DNA of 64,000 nt from Oxalobacteraceae bacterium AB_14 (GCA_000381565.1 KB906725.1:2855796-2919795), one strand, 5' to 3'. Counted from the first letter of the stretch, positions 9,431 to 18,244 are shown. Program-made: numbers and translations. Notes: generated from the sequence alone by a model not told the origin.

Positions 9431-9495
9431 ATGGATTCCCCCTGCGCGGGAATGACGACGCCACCGCCGTCATTCCCGCGAAAGCGGGAATCCAT
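9431..9495. repeat. Dispersed palindromic repeat (dRS3/REP-like)
   Basis: A nested inverted repeat lies between accA and tilS. The outer arms are ATGGATTCCC (9431-9440) and GGGAATCCAT (9486-9495); the inner arms are GGGAATGACG (9448-9457) and CGTCATTCCC (9468-9477). The ATTCCC-N8-GGGAAT core (9472-9491) matches the layout of the short neisserial dRS3 repeat and of similar intergenic repeats in many proteobacteria. It may be the footprint of a non-autonomous element. No second copy was seen in this window. Confidence 0.7.
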
Positions 9496-9502
9496 ACCCA
9501 AC

Positions 9503-9535
9503 AACCGGGGGCACGCGCACGCGCTGCCCCCGGTT
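9503..9535 (+). terminator. Strong GC hairpin upstream of tilS
   Basis: A perfect 11-bp stem, AACCGGGGGCA (9503-9513) with TGCCCCCGGTT (9525-9535), and an 11-base loop. No T-run follows, so a classical intrinsic terminator is doubtful. It ends only 7 bases before the tilS ribosome binding site (GGAG at 9543) and could instead affect tilS translation. Confidence 0.4.
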
Positions 9536-9552
9536 CGCATTTGGAGTCCACA

Positions 9553-10962
9553 TTGAAGAAGCAACAGATCCCGACCTTGTCCTCAACCTTCGAGCAAGCC
9601 GTGTCCGCCGCGCTGGCGCAGCCGGGCGCGACCCCGCGCCTGGCCGTCGCTCTCAGCGGCGGGCTCGACTCGTCGGCGCTGCTCCACCTCGCGCATGCCT
9701 ACGCGCAAGCGCATGGCGTGGCCTTGTACGCCTTCCACGTCCACCACGGCCTCAGCGCCAACGCCGACGCCTGGCTGGCGCACTGCGAGCAAGCCTGCGC
9801 CGCGCTGGGCGTGACGTTCGAAGCGCGCCGCGTGCAGCTGGCGAACCAGCAGAAGAGCGGCACCGAAGCGGCCGCCCGCAAGGTGCGCTACGCCGCGCTG
9901 GGCGCGCTGTGCGCCGCGCACGACGTCAAGCTGTTGCTGACCGCGCATCATCTGGACGACCAGGCCGAGACCGTGCTGCTGCAGCTGCTGCGCGGCTCCG
10001 GCCCCGCCGGCCTGTCCGGCATGGACGCCGCCAACGCCGCGCCCGAACTGCTGGCTAATCCCGCGCTGGTGATGGCGCGTCCATTGCTGCCGGCCTCGCG
10101 CAAGCAACTGGCCGCCTATGTGAGCGAGCACGACATCGCCTACATCAAGGATGAATCCAACGACGACCCGCGCTTCGCCCGCAACGCGCTGCGTCACCAG
10201 GTGATGCCGGCGCTGGACCAGGCCTTCCCGGGCTTCCAGGAGCGCTTTGCGCGCAGCGCCCAGCACGCGCAGTCGGCCCAGCGCCTGCTGACCGAGCTGG
10301 CCGAGCAGGACCTGGCGCTGTGCCTGGTCGACGATTGCATCGACATCGCCAGGCTGCGCCTGCTGAGCCTGGATCGCAGCTACAACATGCTGCGCCACTG
10401 GTTCGCCACCCGCCAGCTGCGCATGCCGAGCGCGGCCTGGCTGTCCGAAATGCTGGTGCAACTGTTGGAAGCGCGCGACGGCGCGCAACCACTGGTCACC
10501 CATCCCGATTGCCACGTCAGGCGCCACCGCGACCGCTTGCACATCACGCCGAAACTGGCAGACCTGGAAGGCACGCGCGAAGACGAGTTCGACAAAACAC
10601 CGGGCACATCGTTCAGCTGGAATGGCGAAACCGCCATGGCGTTCCCGGCCTACGGCGGCGTGCTGCACTTCGAGCCGGCCGGCGAGGGCGAAGGCGGGCT
10701 GGACGCCGATTGGCTGCGCGCCCAGCCCTTGCTGATCGAGTTCCGCAAGGGCGGCGAACGCCTCAAGCCGGCCCACAACCGTCCGACGCGCGGCCTCAAG
10801 TATCACTACCAGGCGCTGAACATCCCGGCCTGGGAGCGTTCGCGCCTGCCAGTGGTCAGCAGCGGCCGCCAGGTGCTGTTCGCGGCCGGCGTCGGCATGG
10901 ACTGCAATCACCTGGTGGGTGAGGGCGTTTCACGCTGGCGCCTGCGTTGGCAGGCTGTATAG
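9553..10962 (+). CDS. tilS: tRNA(Ile)-lysidine synthase TilS
   Basis: TilS modifies C34 of tRNA-Ile(CAU) to lysidine, switching its identity from Met to Ile; it is essential and cytoplasmic. The 469-residue protein has the PP-loop SGGLDS at residues 35-40, an HHLDDQAET motif, and a C-terminal domain with the RGLKYHYQALNIPAWERSRLP region typical of the family. The start is probably the TTG at 9553, since GGAG sits six bases upstream; no ATG is available in the right place. A strong hairpin lies just before it. Confidence 0.93.
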   Translation: MKKQQIPTLSSTFEQAVSAALAQPGATPRLAVALSGGLDSSALLHLAHAYAQAHGVALYAFHVHHGLSANADAWLAHCEQACAALGVTFEARRVQLANQQKSGTEAAARKVRYAALGALCAAHDVKLLLTAHHLDDQAETVLLQLLRGSGPAGLSGMDAANAAPELLANPALVMARPLLPASRKQLAAYVSEHDIAYIKDESNDDPRFARNALRHQVMPALDQAFPGFQERFARSAQHAQSAQRLLTELAEQDLALCLVDDCIDIARLRLLSLDRSYNMLRHWFATRQLRMPSAAWLSEMLVQLLEARDGAQPLVTHPDCHVRRHRDRLHITPKLADLEGTREDEFDKTPGTSFSWNGETAMAFPAYGGVLHFEPAGEGEGGLDADWLRAQPLLIEFRKGGERLKPAHNRPTRGLKYHYQALNIPAWERSRLPVVSSGRQVLFAAGVGMDCNHLVGEGVSRWRLRWQAV

Positions 10963-11105
10963 ACAATACCCCCTATCTGCCGAATTTTGTATGTGGATAT
11001 GTCTATACGGTATGACTTTATGAGTTTTTTGACTTGTTATTTTGCAGTGCGGCATGTAGAGTTAAGGGTTCCATTTACCTTTATTTGAGCGGAAAACTCT
11101 CTGTT

Positions 11106-12353
11106 ATGGCTTTAATCGTGCACAAATATGGCGGTACGTCGATGGGTTCGACGGACCGTATCAAGAACGTGGCGCGGCGTGTCGCCAAGTGGCATGACGC
11201 CGGGCACCGCATCGTCGTCGTCCCCTCGGCCATGTCCGGCGAGACCAATCGCCTGATCTCCCTGGCCAAGGAAATTCAGGCCCAGCCCGACCCGCGCGAA
11301 CTGGACATGATCGCCTCCACCGGCGAGCAGGTGTCGGTTGGCCTGCTGTCGATGGCGCTGCTGGCGATCGGCAAGAAAGCCGTGTCTTACGCCGGCTGGC
11401 AAGTCGCGATTAAAACCGATTCCGCTTTCACCAAGGCCCGCATCCAGTCGATCGACAATGCAAAAGTGAACCGCGACCTCGATGACGGCAAGATCGTCAT
11501 CATCACCGGCTTCCAGGGCGTGGACGATGGCGGCAACATCTCGACGCTCGGCCGCGGCGGTTCTGACACTTCCGCCGTGGCGATCGCCGCCGCGATGAAG
11601 GCCGACGAATGCCTGATCTTCACCGACGTAGACGGCGTGTACACGACCGATCCGCGCGTGGTGTCGGAAGCGCGCCGGCTCAAGGCGATCACGTTCGAAG
11701 AAATGCTGGAACTGGCGTCGCTGGGCTCGAAAGTGCTGCAAACCCGCTCGGTGGAATTCGCCGGAAACTATCGCGTGCCGACCCGCGTTCTGTCGTCGCT
11801 GACCGACCCGATGCTGGACCTGGAAGTAGAAGCCAACTCGGGCACCCTGATTTCGTTTGAGGAAGATACACACATGGAACAAGCAGTCATCTCCGGTATC
11901 GCGTTTAACCGCGACGAGGCTAAAATCACCGTGCTGGGCGTGCCCGACCGTCCAGGCGTGGCGTACCACATCCTGGGCCCGGTGGCCGATGCCAACATCG
12001 AAGTCGACATGATCATCCAGAATCAGTCGGTCGACGGCAAGACGGACTTCACCTTCACCGTATCGCGCAACGACTACCAGCGCGCCGTGGATGTGCTCAA
12101 CAGCACCAAGGAAGAACTGGGCGCGGCCAGCATCACCGGCGACGCCAAAGTGTCGAAGATCTCGGTGGTGGGCGTGGGCATGCGTTCGCACGTGGGCGTG
12201 GCGTCGCAGATGTTCCGCACGCTGTCGGAAGAGGGCATCAACATCATGATGATCTCGACGTCGGAAATTAAAATCTCCGTGCTGATCGACGAAAAATACA
12301 TGGAACTGGCCGTGCGCGCGCTACACAAGGCGTTCGAGCTGGAGAAGGCATAA
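11106..12353 (+). CDS. lysC: Aspartate kinase
   Basis: Phosphorylates aspartate, the first step toward Lys, Met, Thr and diaminopimelate. The 415-residue protein begins with the kinase signature KYGGTS (from Lys7), followed by GRGGSDTSA and FTDVDGVYTTDPR in the kinase domain, and ends with two ACT regulatory domains (about residues 265-415), which imply feedback control by Lys and/or Thr. The ATG at 11106 gives the conserved start MALIVHKYGG; an upstream in-frame start at 11034 would add a Cys-rich leader not seen in the family. About 140 bp of AT-rich DNA precede the gene and probably hold its promoter. Confidence 0.96.
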   Translation: MALIVHKYGGTSMGSTDRIKNVARRVAKWHDAGHRIVVVPSAMSGETNRLISLAKEIQAQPDPRELDMIASTGEQVSVGLLSMALLAIGKKAVSYAGWQVAIKTDSAFTKARIQSIDNAKVNRDLDDGKIVIITGFQGVDDGGNISTLGRGGSDTSAVAIAAAMKADECLIFTDVDGVYTTDPRVVSEARRLKAITFEEMLELASLGSKVLQTRSVEFAGNYRVPTRVLSSLTDPMLDLEVEANSGTLISFEEDTHMEQAVISGIAFNRDEAKITVLGVPDRPGVAYHILGPVADANIEVDMIIQNQSVDGKTDFTFTVSRNDYQRAVDVLNSTKEELGAASITGDAKVSKISVVGVGMRSHVGVASQMFRTLSEEGINIMMISTSEIKISVLIDEKYMELAVRALHKAFELEKA

Positions 12354-12381
12354 AATTTTCAAAAAATATCGTCGGCTAGCC

Positions 12382-12408
12382 TTGACCAATCCGGTCTCGC
12401 TCTATACT
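12382..12408 (+). promoter_or_regulatory. Sigma-70 type promoter of tRNA-Ser
   Basis: A TTGACC -35 hexamer (12382-12387) is followed 15 bp later by TATACT (12403-12408), or 17 bp later by TACTAT. It lies about 60 bp before the mature tRNA 5' end. Confidence 0.55.
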
Positions 12409-12467
12409 ATGACGGTCGTCTGCTCTAGCGCAGTTTGGTAGAAAAGACATAGTTGAGGAATCGACTA

Positions 12468-12560
12468 GGAGACGTGGCCGAGTGGCCGAAGGCACATCCC
12501 TGCTAAGGATGCATACGGCTTATACCTGTATCGTGGGTTCGAATCCCACCGTCTCCGCCA
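12468..12560 (+). tRNA. tRNA-Ser (anticodon GCU)
   Basis: A 93-nt class II tRNA. The acceptor arm GGAGACG pairs with CGTCTCC, the anticodon loop reads CTGCTAA between CATCC and GGATG (anticodon GCT, decoding AGC/AGU), a long variable arm is present, the T-arm contains GTTCGAATCC, and the 3' CCA is encoded at 12558-12560. The adjacent P4-type integrase gene suggests that the 3' half is the chromosomal attachment site. Confidence 0.96.
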
Positions 12561-12567
12561 GTACACT

Positions 12568-12593
12568 AAAAACCCGCTTCGGCGGGTTTTTTT
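12568..12593 (+). terminator. Intrinsic terminator of tRNA-Ser
   Basis: Stem AACCCGC/GCGGGTT with a TTCG tetraloop (12571-12588), flanked by an A-run and followed by seven T residues. This is a textbook rho-independent terminator immediately after the tRNA. Confidence 0.9.
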
Positions 12594-12848
12594 ATTTGTG
12601 CGTTCTCATAGGAGAAACGCCCTTTTTGCTGTCCTGTGACGTCCGCCATTGTCCGCCCCAATCCAGCTTCGCTGGAGGGGTAGGCGGGCGGGTTGGAATA
12701 GTTCGACGGACAAAAACGCCGCTAGGCCGGACAAGGCCTATTTCGCAGGCATCTTCCTCTAAAAGTACTGGGCGCCATACCTTCCTGCATCAATGTCGTT
12801 TCCCCTGTCGGGGTTAAAATCGGCGTGAAGCAGGGATGGGAGGAGGGG
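12594..12848. other. Gap between tRNA-Ser and integrase
   Basis: About 250 bp without a convincing gene. It holds a short CCCC-TGTC-GGGG hairpin near 12802-12813 just before the integrase start. It probably contains the integrase promoter and one attachment arm. I looked for a second copy of the tRNA 3' end in the rest of the window and did not see one. Confidence 0.4.
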
Positions 12849-14035
12849 ATGGCCCAGGTCAATCGGCTCACGGTGCTCGGCATGCGCCAGGCCAGGCGTC
12901 CAGGCTACTATGCCGACGGCGGCGGCTTGCAGTTGCAGGTGTCCGCGACGGGCACGCAGAGCTGGGTGTTCCGCTACCGGCGCGCCGGAAAACGCCACGA
13001 GATGGGACTGGGATCGTGCCAGATCGTGGGACTTGCGCACGCGCGGGAATTGGCGCGGGCTTGCCGTCTGTTATTGCTGGAGGGGCGCGATCCGCTCACC
13101 GAGCGCAAGCAGGCGCGCGCCGTGCAGGCCGCTCAACAAGCCAAGCGCATGACCTTCGACCAGTGCGCCGCCGGCTACGTCCAGGCCCATCAGGGCGGCT
13201 GGCGCAACCCCAAGCATGTGGCGCAATGGAAAAGCACCCTGGCGACCGACGCGTCGCCGGTGATCGGACGCTGCCGGTGGCCGATGTCGACACCGCCCTG
13301 GTGGTCAAGGTGCTCGCGCCGATCTGGAACACCAAGAACGAAACGGCGACCCGCCTGCGCGGGCGCATCGAGAGCATCCTTGACTGGGCGACAGTGAGCA
13401 GTTTCCGGCAGGGCGAGAATCCGGCGCGCTGGCGCGGGCACCTCGACAACCTGCTGGCCAACCCGAGCAAGGTAGCGCCGGTCAAAAACCACCCGGCGTT
13501 GCCGTGGCGTGGGACCGCCGCCTTTATGGTGGAGTTGCGCCGCCGCGACGGGATCGCCGCGCGCGCCATGGAGTTCGCCATCCTGCCGGCGGCGCGGTCC
13601 GGTGAGGTGCGTGGCGCCAGTTGGCACGAGGTGGACCTGGAAGCGCGCCTATGGACCGTGCCGGCGTCGCGGATGAAGGCGGGCAGGGAGCACCGGGTGC
13701 CGCTCGCGGACGCCGCCCTTGCCCTCCTGAGTGCTTTGCCGCGCCAGTGCGAACTGCTGTTCCCGGGCATGAAAGACCAGCCATTGTCCGATATGAGTCT
13801 GACGGCCGTGCTGCGGCGTATGCGGCGCACCGATATCACGGTCCACGGTTTCCGCTCCACCTTCCGCGACTGGTGTGCCGAGGCGGCCGGTAATGCCTTT
13901 ACACGCGAGGTCTGTGAGCATGCACTGGCGCACAGCCCTCCCGACCGGGTAGAGGCGGCCTATCGGCGCGGTGACCGGCTGGACAAGCGCATCCTACTCA
14001 TGCAGGCCTGGGGGGATTGTTGCGGGCCGGGATAA
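12849..14035 (+). pseudogene. P4-type tyrosine integrase, single frameshift
   Basis: Phage integrase of the DUF4102/P4 family, the kind that inserts genomic islands at tRNA genes. The N-terminal part (to about 13270) reads in one frame: GYYADGGGLQLQV, then FRYRRAGKRHEMGLGS. The catalytic part reads in the next frame from LPVADVDTALVVKVL to the stop at 14035, with SGEVRGASW (catalytic Arg), HGFRSTFRDW and a final AAYRRGD (candidate Tyr). Restoring one C near 13270-13274 would rejoin the two frames, so this is a 1-bp deletion or a sequencing error. The start is uncertain (ATG 12849 or GTG 12825). Confidence 0.85.
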
Positions 14036-14109
14036 CGGGATGTGACCCTTGCTATTGTTCCAGCATGAAAACCGTCGATGGCAGGGAAATCGGTGCTCCG
14101 TGGCGTTAA

Positions 14110-14209
14110 GCGGTGAATAGAGACTATTTGCGCCGCAGTTTGTGCGGTGAATATCTTGCACGTGCGGTAAAGGACGTTGATAATCACCGCATGAATAGCG
14201 GCGATTATC
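14110..14209 (+). promoter_or_regulatory. Iterated GCGGTGAATA motif and inverted repeat over the fic start
   Basis: GCGGTGAATA occurs at 14110-14119 and 14144-14153. A related inverted pair, GATAATCACCGC (14179-14190) and GCGGCGATTATC (14198-14209), matches at 11 of 12 positions and encloses the likely ATG at 14191 in its 7-base loop. It could be an operator for an autoregulator or an mRNA hairpin hiding the start codon; the function is inferred only. Confidence 0.45.
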
Positions 14210-15315
14210 AGTATATCTGGCAGGCAAGCGACTGGCCACACTGGCGGTGTGACCTGGCGGTACTGTCCGCGCCCATGGCTGAGGTGAGTCGGGCGCAGGG
14301 GCGTCTGGTTGGGCGACTTGCCGACGTTGGCCTGGCATTGCGCGATCAGGCAAGTTTGGCTGCGTTGACCGAGGATGTCGTCAAGACCAGCGAAATCGAG
14401 GGTGAAACACTCAATGTCGCGTCGGTGCGATCATCGATCGCCCGCCGCCTGGGCGTCGATATCGGCGCGCTCGCACCGGTGGATCGCCACGTGGAAGGTG
14501 TGGTGGAGATGGTGCTCGACGCCACGGCCAACTGCGATGCGCCGGTGACGCGCGACCGAGTGTTCGGTTGGCATGCTGCGCTGTTCCCTACCGGGTACTC
14601 GGGCCTTACCAGGATCAATGTCGGTCAATGGCGCGATGATGCCAACGGCCCCATGCAGGTGGTCTCCGGTTCGGTCGGTCGCCAGCGTGTACATGTCGAG
14701 GCGCCTCCCGCATTGCGGCTTGAGGAGGAAACTACACGGTTTCTCGACTGGGTCGACACCGCTTCTGCCGTCCCTCCGCCGATCAAGGCTGGCTTGGGCC
14801 ACCTGTGGCTGGTCACGTTGCACCCATTCGACGATGGTAACGGCCGCATCGCCCGTGCCATCGGTGATTTGCTGCTGGCGCGCGCGGAGGGAAGTCCGCA
14901 GCGCTTCTATAGCCTGTCGGCGCAAATACAGCGCGAGCGCAAGGCATACTATGAAATCCTGGAGCGGACGCAAAAGGGTTCCATGGATGTCACAGAATGG
15001 TTGCTCTGGTTTTTCGATGCGCTGCAAAGCGCCGTCGAGTCGGCCCATCTCGGTCTTGATGCCGTGCTGGCCAAGGCGCGCTTCTGGCGGCAATGGGCTG
15101 AAGCCCCGATGAATGAACGCCAGGTCAAGTTGCTCAACAAATTGCTCGATGGCTTAGACGGAAAGCTCACCACCAGCAAATGGGCCGCCATCGCCAAGTG
15201 TTCAACGGACACGGCGCTGCGGGACATTACTGATTTGGTGGTGCGCGGCGTCCTGCACAAAACCGATGCGGGAGGACGCAGTACCAGTTACGAGCTGGCC
15301 GAACTCGCGAGATAA
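14191..15315 (+). CDS. Fic family protein (DUF4172-Fic)
   Basis: Fic enzymes usually transfer AMP (or other phosphate-containing groups) onto target proteins. This 374-residue protein opens with the DUF4172-like YIWQASDWPHWR segment, has an N-terminal inhibitory motif of the (S/T)xxxE(G/N) type (TSEIEG, residues 66-71), the catalytic HPFDDGNGR at residues 211-219, and a C-terminal winged-helix-like region. The inhibitory helix in the same chain marks a self-restrained class II Fic, so no separate antitoxin is expected. The start at 14191 is preferred because the DUF4172 homology begins there; an in-frame GTG at 14113 is possible. It lies next to the integrase and is probably island cargo. Confidence 0.85.
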   Translation: MNSGDYQYIWQASDWPHWRCDLAVLSAPMAEVSRAQGRLVGRLADVGLALRDQASLAALTEDVVKTSEIEGETLNVASVRSSIARRLGVDIGALAPVDRHVEGVVEMVLDATANCDAPVTRDRVFGWHAALFPTGYSGLTRINVGQWRDDANGPMQVVSGSVGRQRVHVEAPPALRLEEETTRFLDWVDTASAVPPPIKAGLGHLWLVTLHPFDDGNGRIARAIGDLLLARAEGSPQRFYSLSAQIQRERKAYYEILERTQKGSMDVTEWLLWFFDALQSAVESAHLGLDAVLAKARFWRQWAEAPMNERQVKLLNKLLDGLDGKLTTSKWAAIAKCSTDTALRDITDLVVRGVLHKTDAGGRSTSYELAELAR

Positions 15316-15544
15316 CGGTCGGATCGTCCGCCGTTACCGACTGTGGATTCGCAATGATGCGACTGTAGACAGAAGTCTATGACCGACTGGCCCGGACGCA
15401 AGCCTTCGCCTGTTGGATAATCGCACTTTCGCCCCAAGCGGAATAACGCCCGCACGGTGGTCGCGCCACCGAGTTTTATAATCACGTCGTTCCTGGGCAT
15501 CTAGGTTCTTCTTGAGGAAATGATAGTGTAGCGCGCCGGGCGCG
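15316..15544. other. Non-coding gap
   Basis: About 230 bp between fic and the truncated oxidoreductase. I see no convincing gene. A short GTGGTCGCGCCAC palindrome is near 15457-15469. It is probably island debris. Confidence 0.3.
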
Positions 15545-16408
15545 TTACCTCATGGCGATGCGCTGGCCGGTGCGACTGGACACTTCCATCTGATCGATCA
15601 GCTCATGCATGACGAGCGCGTCGGCGAAGGTAGGCGCCAGCCTGGTGCCGGTGTTGACATCGCTGGCGTAGGCGGCATACAGGTGGGTCAGCTCCAGCTG
15701 GCTGGCGCCGAGCTCGCTCGGCGGCACCCAGTTGTAGATGTCCGGCACCGGCAGCGCCTGCATCGGCAGGGCGTCGCCCTGTACGCCTTCGATCAGATTG
15801 TAGGTGTTGCCGAAGCTGGTGTTGTTGGAAATCTTCAAGTCGCCCTTGCTGCCGGTGATGTCGATCTGTACGCCATAGTTGTTGCGCTTGCCTGCTTCGA
15901 GGTGGGCGCTCAGCACGGCGCCGTTCTCAAACGTGCCGGTCAGCACCACTTGGTCGGCCAGCGTATGCGGCACGGTTTCGTTGGTTTCGATCAGCGTCAC
16001 TTCCTTGAACTGGTTAACGTTCAACGCCTGGATGCTGACCGGGTGGCCCAGCATGGTAAAGACCGCGTCGAAATAATGGCCGCCGTAGATGTGCAGCAGT
16101 CCCGAGTAGTTTTCCGCCGGCAGCGTGAAATAGAGCGAGGCTTTGCGCAGTTGCTGGAAGTATCCGACGCTGATATGCATGCGCACCGAGCGGATCTCAC
16201 CAATATAGCCGTCTCTCAGCAAGTCGCGGACGTAGCGGTAATCCGGCCCGAGGCGGCGCTGCAGGCCGACGATGTGGCGCACCCCGGCCGCTTGCGCCAG
16301 CGCCATCAGTTCCGTCGACGCCTCCTTGCTCGGCGTCAGCGGCCATTCGCTGTAGACGTCCTTGCCGGCGGCGATGGCGGCGCGTACGGTCGCGGCGTGC
16401 CCCGAAAC
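15545..16408 (-). pseudogene. Gfo/Idh/MocA oxidoreductase, N-terminus lost
   Basis: The reading frame from about 16408 down to 15545 encodes the C-terminal three quarters of a Gfo/Idh/MocA NAD(P)-dependent oxidoreductase: GHAATVRAAIAAGKDVYSEWPL followed by the C-terminal sheet domain through LMHELIDQMEVSSRTGQRI. The family's N-terminal Rossmann GxGxxG segment, about 70 residues, is missing. Upstream of about 16408 the frame only runs antisense through a group II intron fragment, so the gene has been cut by a rearrangement and should be inactive. Its substrate is unknown. Confidence 0.8.
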
Positions 16409-16820
16409 GGTGGACGCAGTATCGAGCAAGTGATCGAACGACTGCGCAGCTATGTACTGGGATGGAAAGCGTATTTCCAGCTGGCGCAAACCCCTCGTCG
16501 CTGGCGACAGCTGGACGAGTGGATGCGCCGCCGGATGCGTGCCCTTCATCTTAAGCACTGGCGGCGAGGTAGCACGATCTACTGGGACCTGCTCAATTTG
16601 GGCGCCAAACCCAATGTTGCGCGCCCGGTGGCGGCCCTCAGCCGACGCTGGTGGCACAACAGCATGACCGCGCTGCATCATGTGCTGACGATTGCCTACT
16701 TTGTCAGCCTTGGCATGCCTCGTCTCTCATGACCTCAACTACTCGAACCGCCCGGTGCGGACCCGCATGCCGGGTGGTGTGGGAGGGGATCGGTCAGTTA
16801 CTGACCGCCCCTGTCCCGAT
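16408..16820 (+). mobile_element. Group II intron 3' fragment (maturase C-terminus plus domains V-VI)
   Basis: The plus frame from about 16408 to 16732 encodes the thumb/maturase end of a group II intron reverse transcriptase (RSIEQVIERLRSYVLGWKAY, then RWRQLDEWMRRRMRALHLKHW, ending AYFVSLGMPRLS). The palm domain with the YADD motif is absent. Just downstream, ACCGCCCGG...CCGGGTGGT (about 16748-16785) fits the domain V hairpin, and GGTCAG/CTGACC plus flanks fits domain VI, ending CCCGAT at about 16820. The 5' part of the intron is missing, so it cannot splice or move by itself. Confidence 0.8.
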
Positions 16821-16886
16821 TTCCGCCTTTCTCATCGGAGAAAGGTCATGGTGGAGCTGCGCCGCGGCGGATTGCCTGGCGGTTCA

Positions 16887-18182
16887 TCAGGCGAGACCGG
16901 CCTGTTTGAGCCGGCGATACAAGGTGCGCTCGCTCATGCCCAGGGCGGCCGCCAGCGCTTTGCGCGGGCCGGCAAAGGTGCGCGCGAACTCGGCGAAACC
17001 TGCTTCATCCAATGGCGCCGCGCTGTGCGGCGCGGCAGGTGCGACCAGCCCCAGGTGGGCCACCTTGATTTCGCCATCGTCGGCAAATAGCCGCGCGCGC
17101 TCAATGACGTTGCGCAGCTCCCGTATATTGCCGGGCCACGGATACTGGCCCAGCGCCGCCAGCGCCTCGGCCGAGATGCGCTCGGTGGCATTGCCGCCAC
17201 TGCGTTGCAGCAACGACTCCACCAGCAGCGCAATGTCGCCGCTGCGCTCACGCAGTGGCGGCAGGCGCAACGGGAAGGCGGCGATCCGGTAGTACAGGTC
17301 CTGACGGAATTGGCCGTCGGCGACCATGCGTTCCAGCGGCTTGTGGGTCGCCGTCACCAGGCGGAAGTTGGTCTGCAGCGTTTCCAGGCCGCCGACGCGG
17401 CGGTAGGTTCCCGATTCAATCAGCCGCAACAACTTGACCTGCATGCTGAGCGGCACGTCGCCGATTTCGTCGAGAAACAGGGTGCCGCCGTTCGCCGTTT
17501 CGGCCAGGCCGGCCTTGCGCGCCAGCGCGCCGGTGAACGCGCCTTTTTCATAGCCAAACACTTCGCTCTCGAACAGCGTCTCGGTCAGTCCCGAGCAGTC
17601 CATGACCACGAAGGGCCCGCTGGCGCGCAAGCTGGTTTCGTGCAGGGCGCGCGCGAACAGTTCTTTGCCGGTCCCCGATTCGCCCAGTAGCAGCACCGGC
17701 AACTCCGACTTGGCCACGCGCTGCAGCTCGCCCAGCGCGCGGTTGAACGCCGGCGACTGCCCGACCAGTCCCGATCCACGGGCCTTGGCGGAGGCTTGGC
17801 GTACCGTTTGCAAGCGCTCGACGAAACCGATCACCCGGTGGCTGGCGTCGATGATCGGTCGCAGTTCGACATCCACATGCTCCGGGCCGCGTGGCGTGTG
17901 GTGGATATGCAGCACGCGGTCAGGCGCCTTGGACGCCAGGGCGCTTTGCAGCGGGCAGTGTTCGCCTGCCTGGTCGCAGGGCACCGAGAATTGATGGGAG
18001 ATCGCATAGCACTTGTGGCCCAGGTAAGGCTTGCCGGCCACGGCGAACTGGCGTTTGTAGGCGGTGTTGGCCGCCAGGATTTCATACGCCGTGTTCATCA
18101 CGATCATCGGCGCGGTTTCGTGGTCCAGGTAGGAAATCAGTGCGCGCACTTCGGGCGCCTGGAGAAGATGATGATCCGTCAT
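16887..18182 (-). CDS. fisR: Sigma-54 dependent sulfide-responsive activator (FisR-like)
   Basis: A 431-residue enhancer-binding protein. The N-terminal PAS-like sensor (about 1-130) contains Cys58, Cys69 and Cys76, with the 11- and 7-residue spacing of the three reactive cysteines reported for FisR of Cupriavidus (C53, C64, C71). The AAA+ domain has GESGTGKE at 167-174 and GAFTGA at 214-219, which contacts sigma-54; the C-terminus is a Fis-type HTH (SERTLYRRLKQAG). FisR activates sulfide-oxidation genes after polysulfide modification. It is divergent from pdo-sqr, and both downstream promoters are -24/-12 type. The start at 18182 has GGGGAA upstream; an in-frame ATG at 18209 is less likely. 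Confidence 0.88.
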   Translation of the reverse strand: MTDHHLLQAPEVRALISYLDHETAPMIVMNTAYEILAANTAYKRQFAVAGKPYLGHKCYAISHQFSVPCDQAGEHCPLQSALASKAPDRVLHIHHTPRGPEHVDVELRPIIDASHRVIGFVERLQTVRQASAKARGSGLVGQSPAFNRALGELQRVAKSELPVLLLGESGTGKELFARALHETSLRASGPFVVMDCSGLTETLFESEVFGYEKGAFTGALARKAGLAETANGGTLFLDEIGDVPLSMQVKLLRLIESGTYRRVGGLETLQTNFRLVTATHKPLERMVADGQFRQDLYYRIAAFPLRLPPLRERSGDIALLVESLLQRSGGNATERISAEALAALGQYPWPGNIRELRNVIERARLFADDGEIKVAHLGLVAPAAPHSAAPLDEAGFAEFARTFAGPRKALAAALGMSERTLYRRLKQAGLA

Positions 18183-18201
18183 AAGTGTTTCCCCAAAGGT
18201 G

Positions 18202-18244
18202 ACTGCCAAACTGTCAATGGCAGTATGCCACTGCCACGCGTGGC
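18202..18244 (+). promoter_or_regulatory. Probable FisR upstream activating sequences (pdo promoter)
   Basis: ACTGCCA (18202-18208) and TGGCAGT (18218-18224) form an inverted repeat with a 9-bp spacer, followed by the perfect palindrome GCCACGCGTGGC (18233-18244). They lie about 70-110 bp before the -24 element, the usual enhancer distance, and the ACTGCCA/TGGCAGT arms recur before cydP. Assignment to FisR is inference. Confidence 0.6.

Noticed and set aside
8248..9564. 438-codon minus frame over accA
   Set aside because: Antisense shadow; its N-terminal part merely translates the palindromic repeat.
12482..12817. Short frame overlapping tRNA-Ser
   Set aside because: It runs through the tRNA and its terminator; coding is implausible.
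15288..15500. 70-codon minus frame after fic
   Set aside because: No family resemblance, no ribosome binding site, and it overlaps the fic end.
15605..16732. 375-codon plus-strand frame
   Set aside because: Only the last ~105 codons are meaningful (group II intron maturase); the rest is antisense to the oxidoreductase fragment.
12540..16830. Second attachment site (attR) for the tRNA-Ser island
   Set aside because: No repeat of the tRNA 3' end was found by eye; the island boundary stays unresolved.
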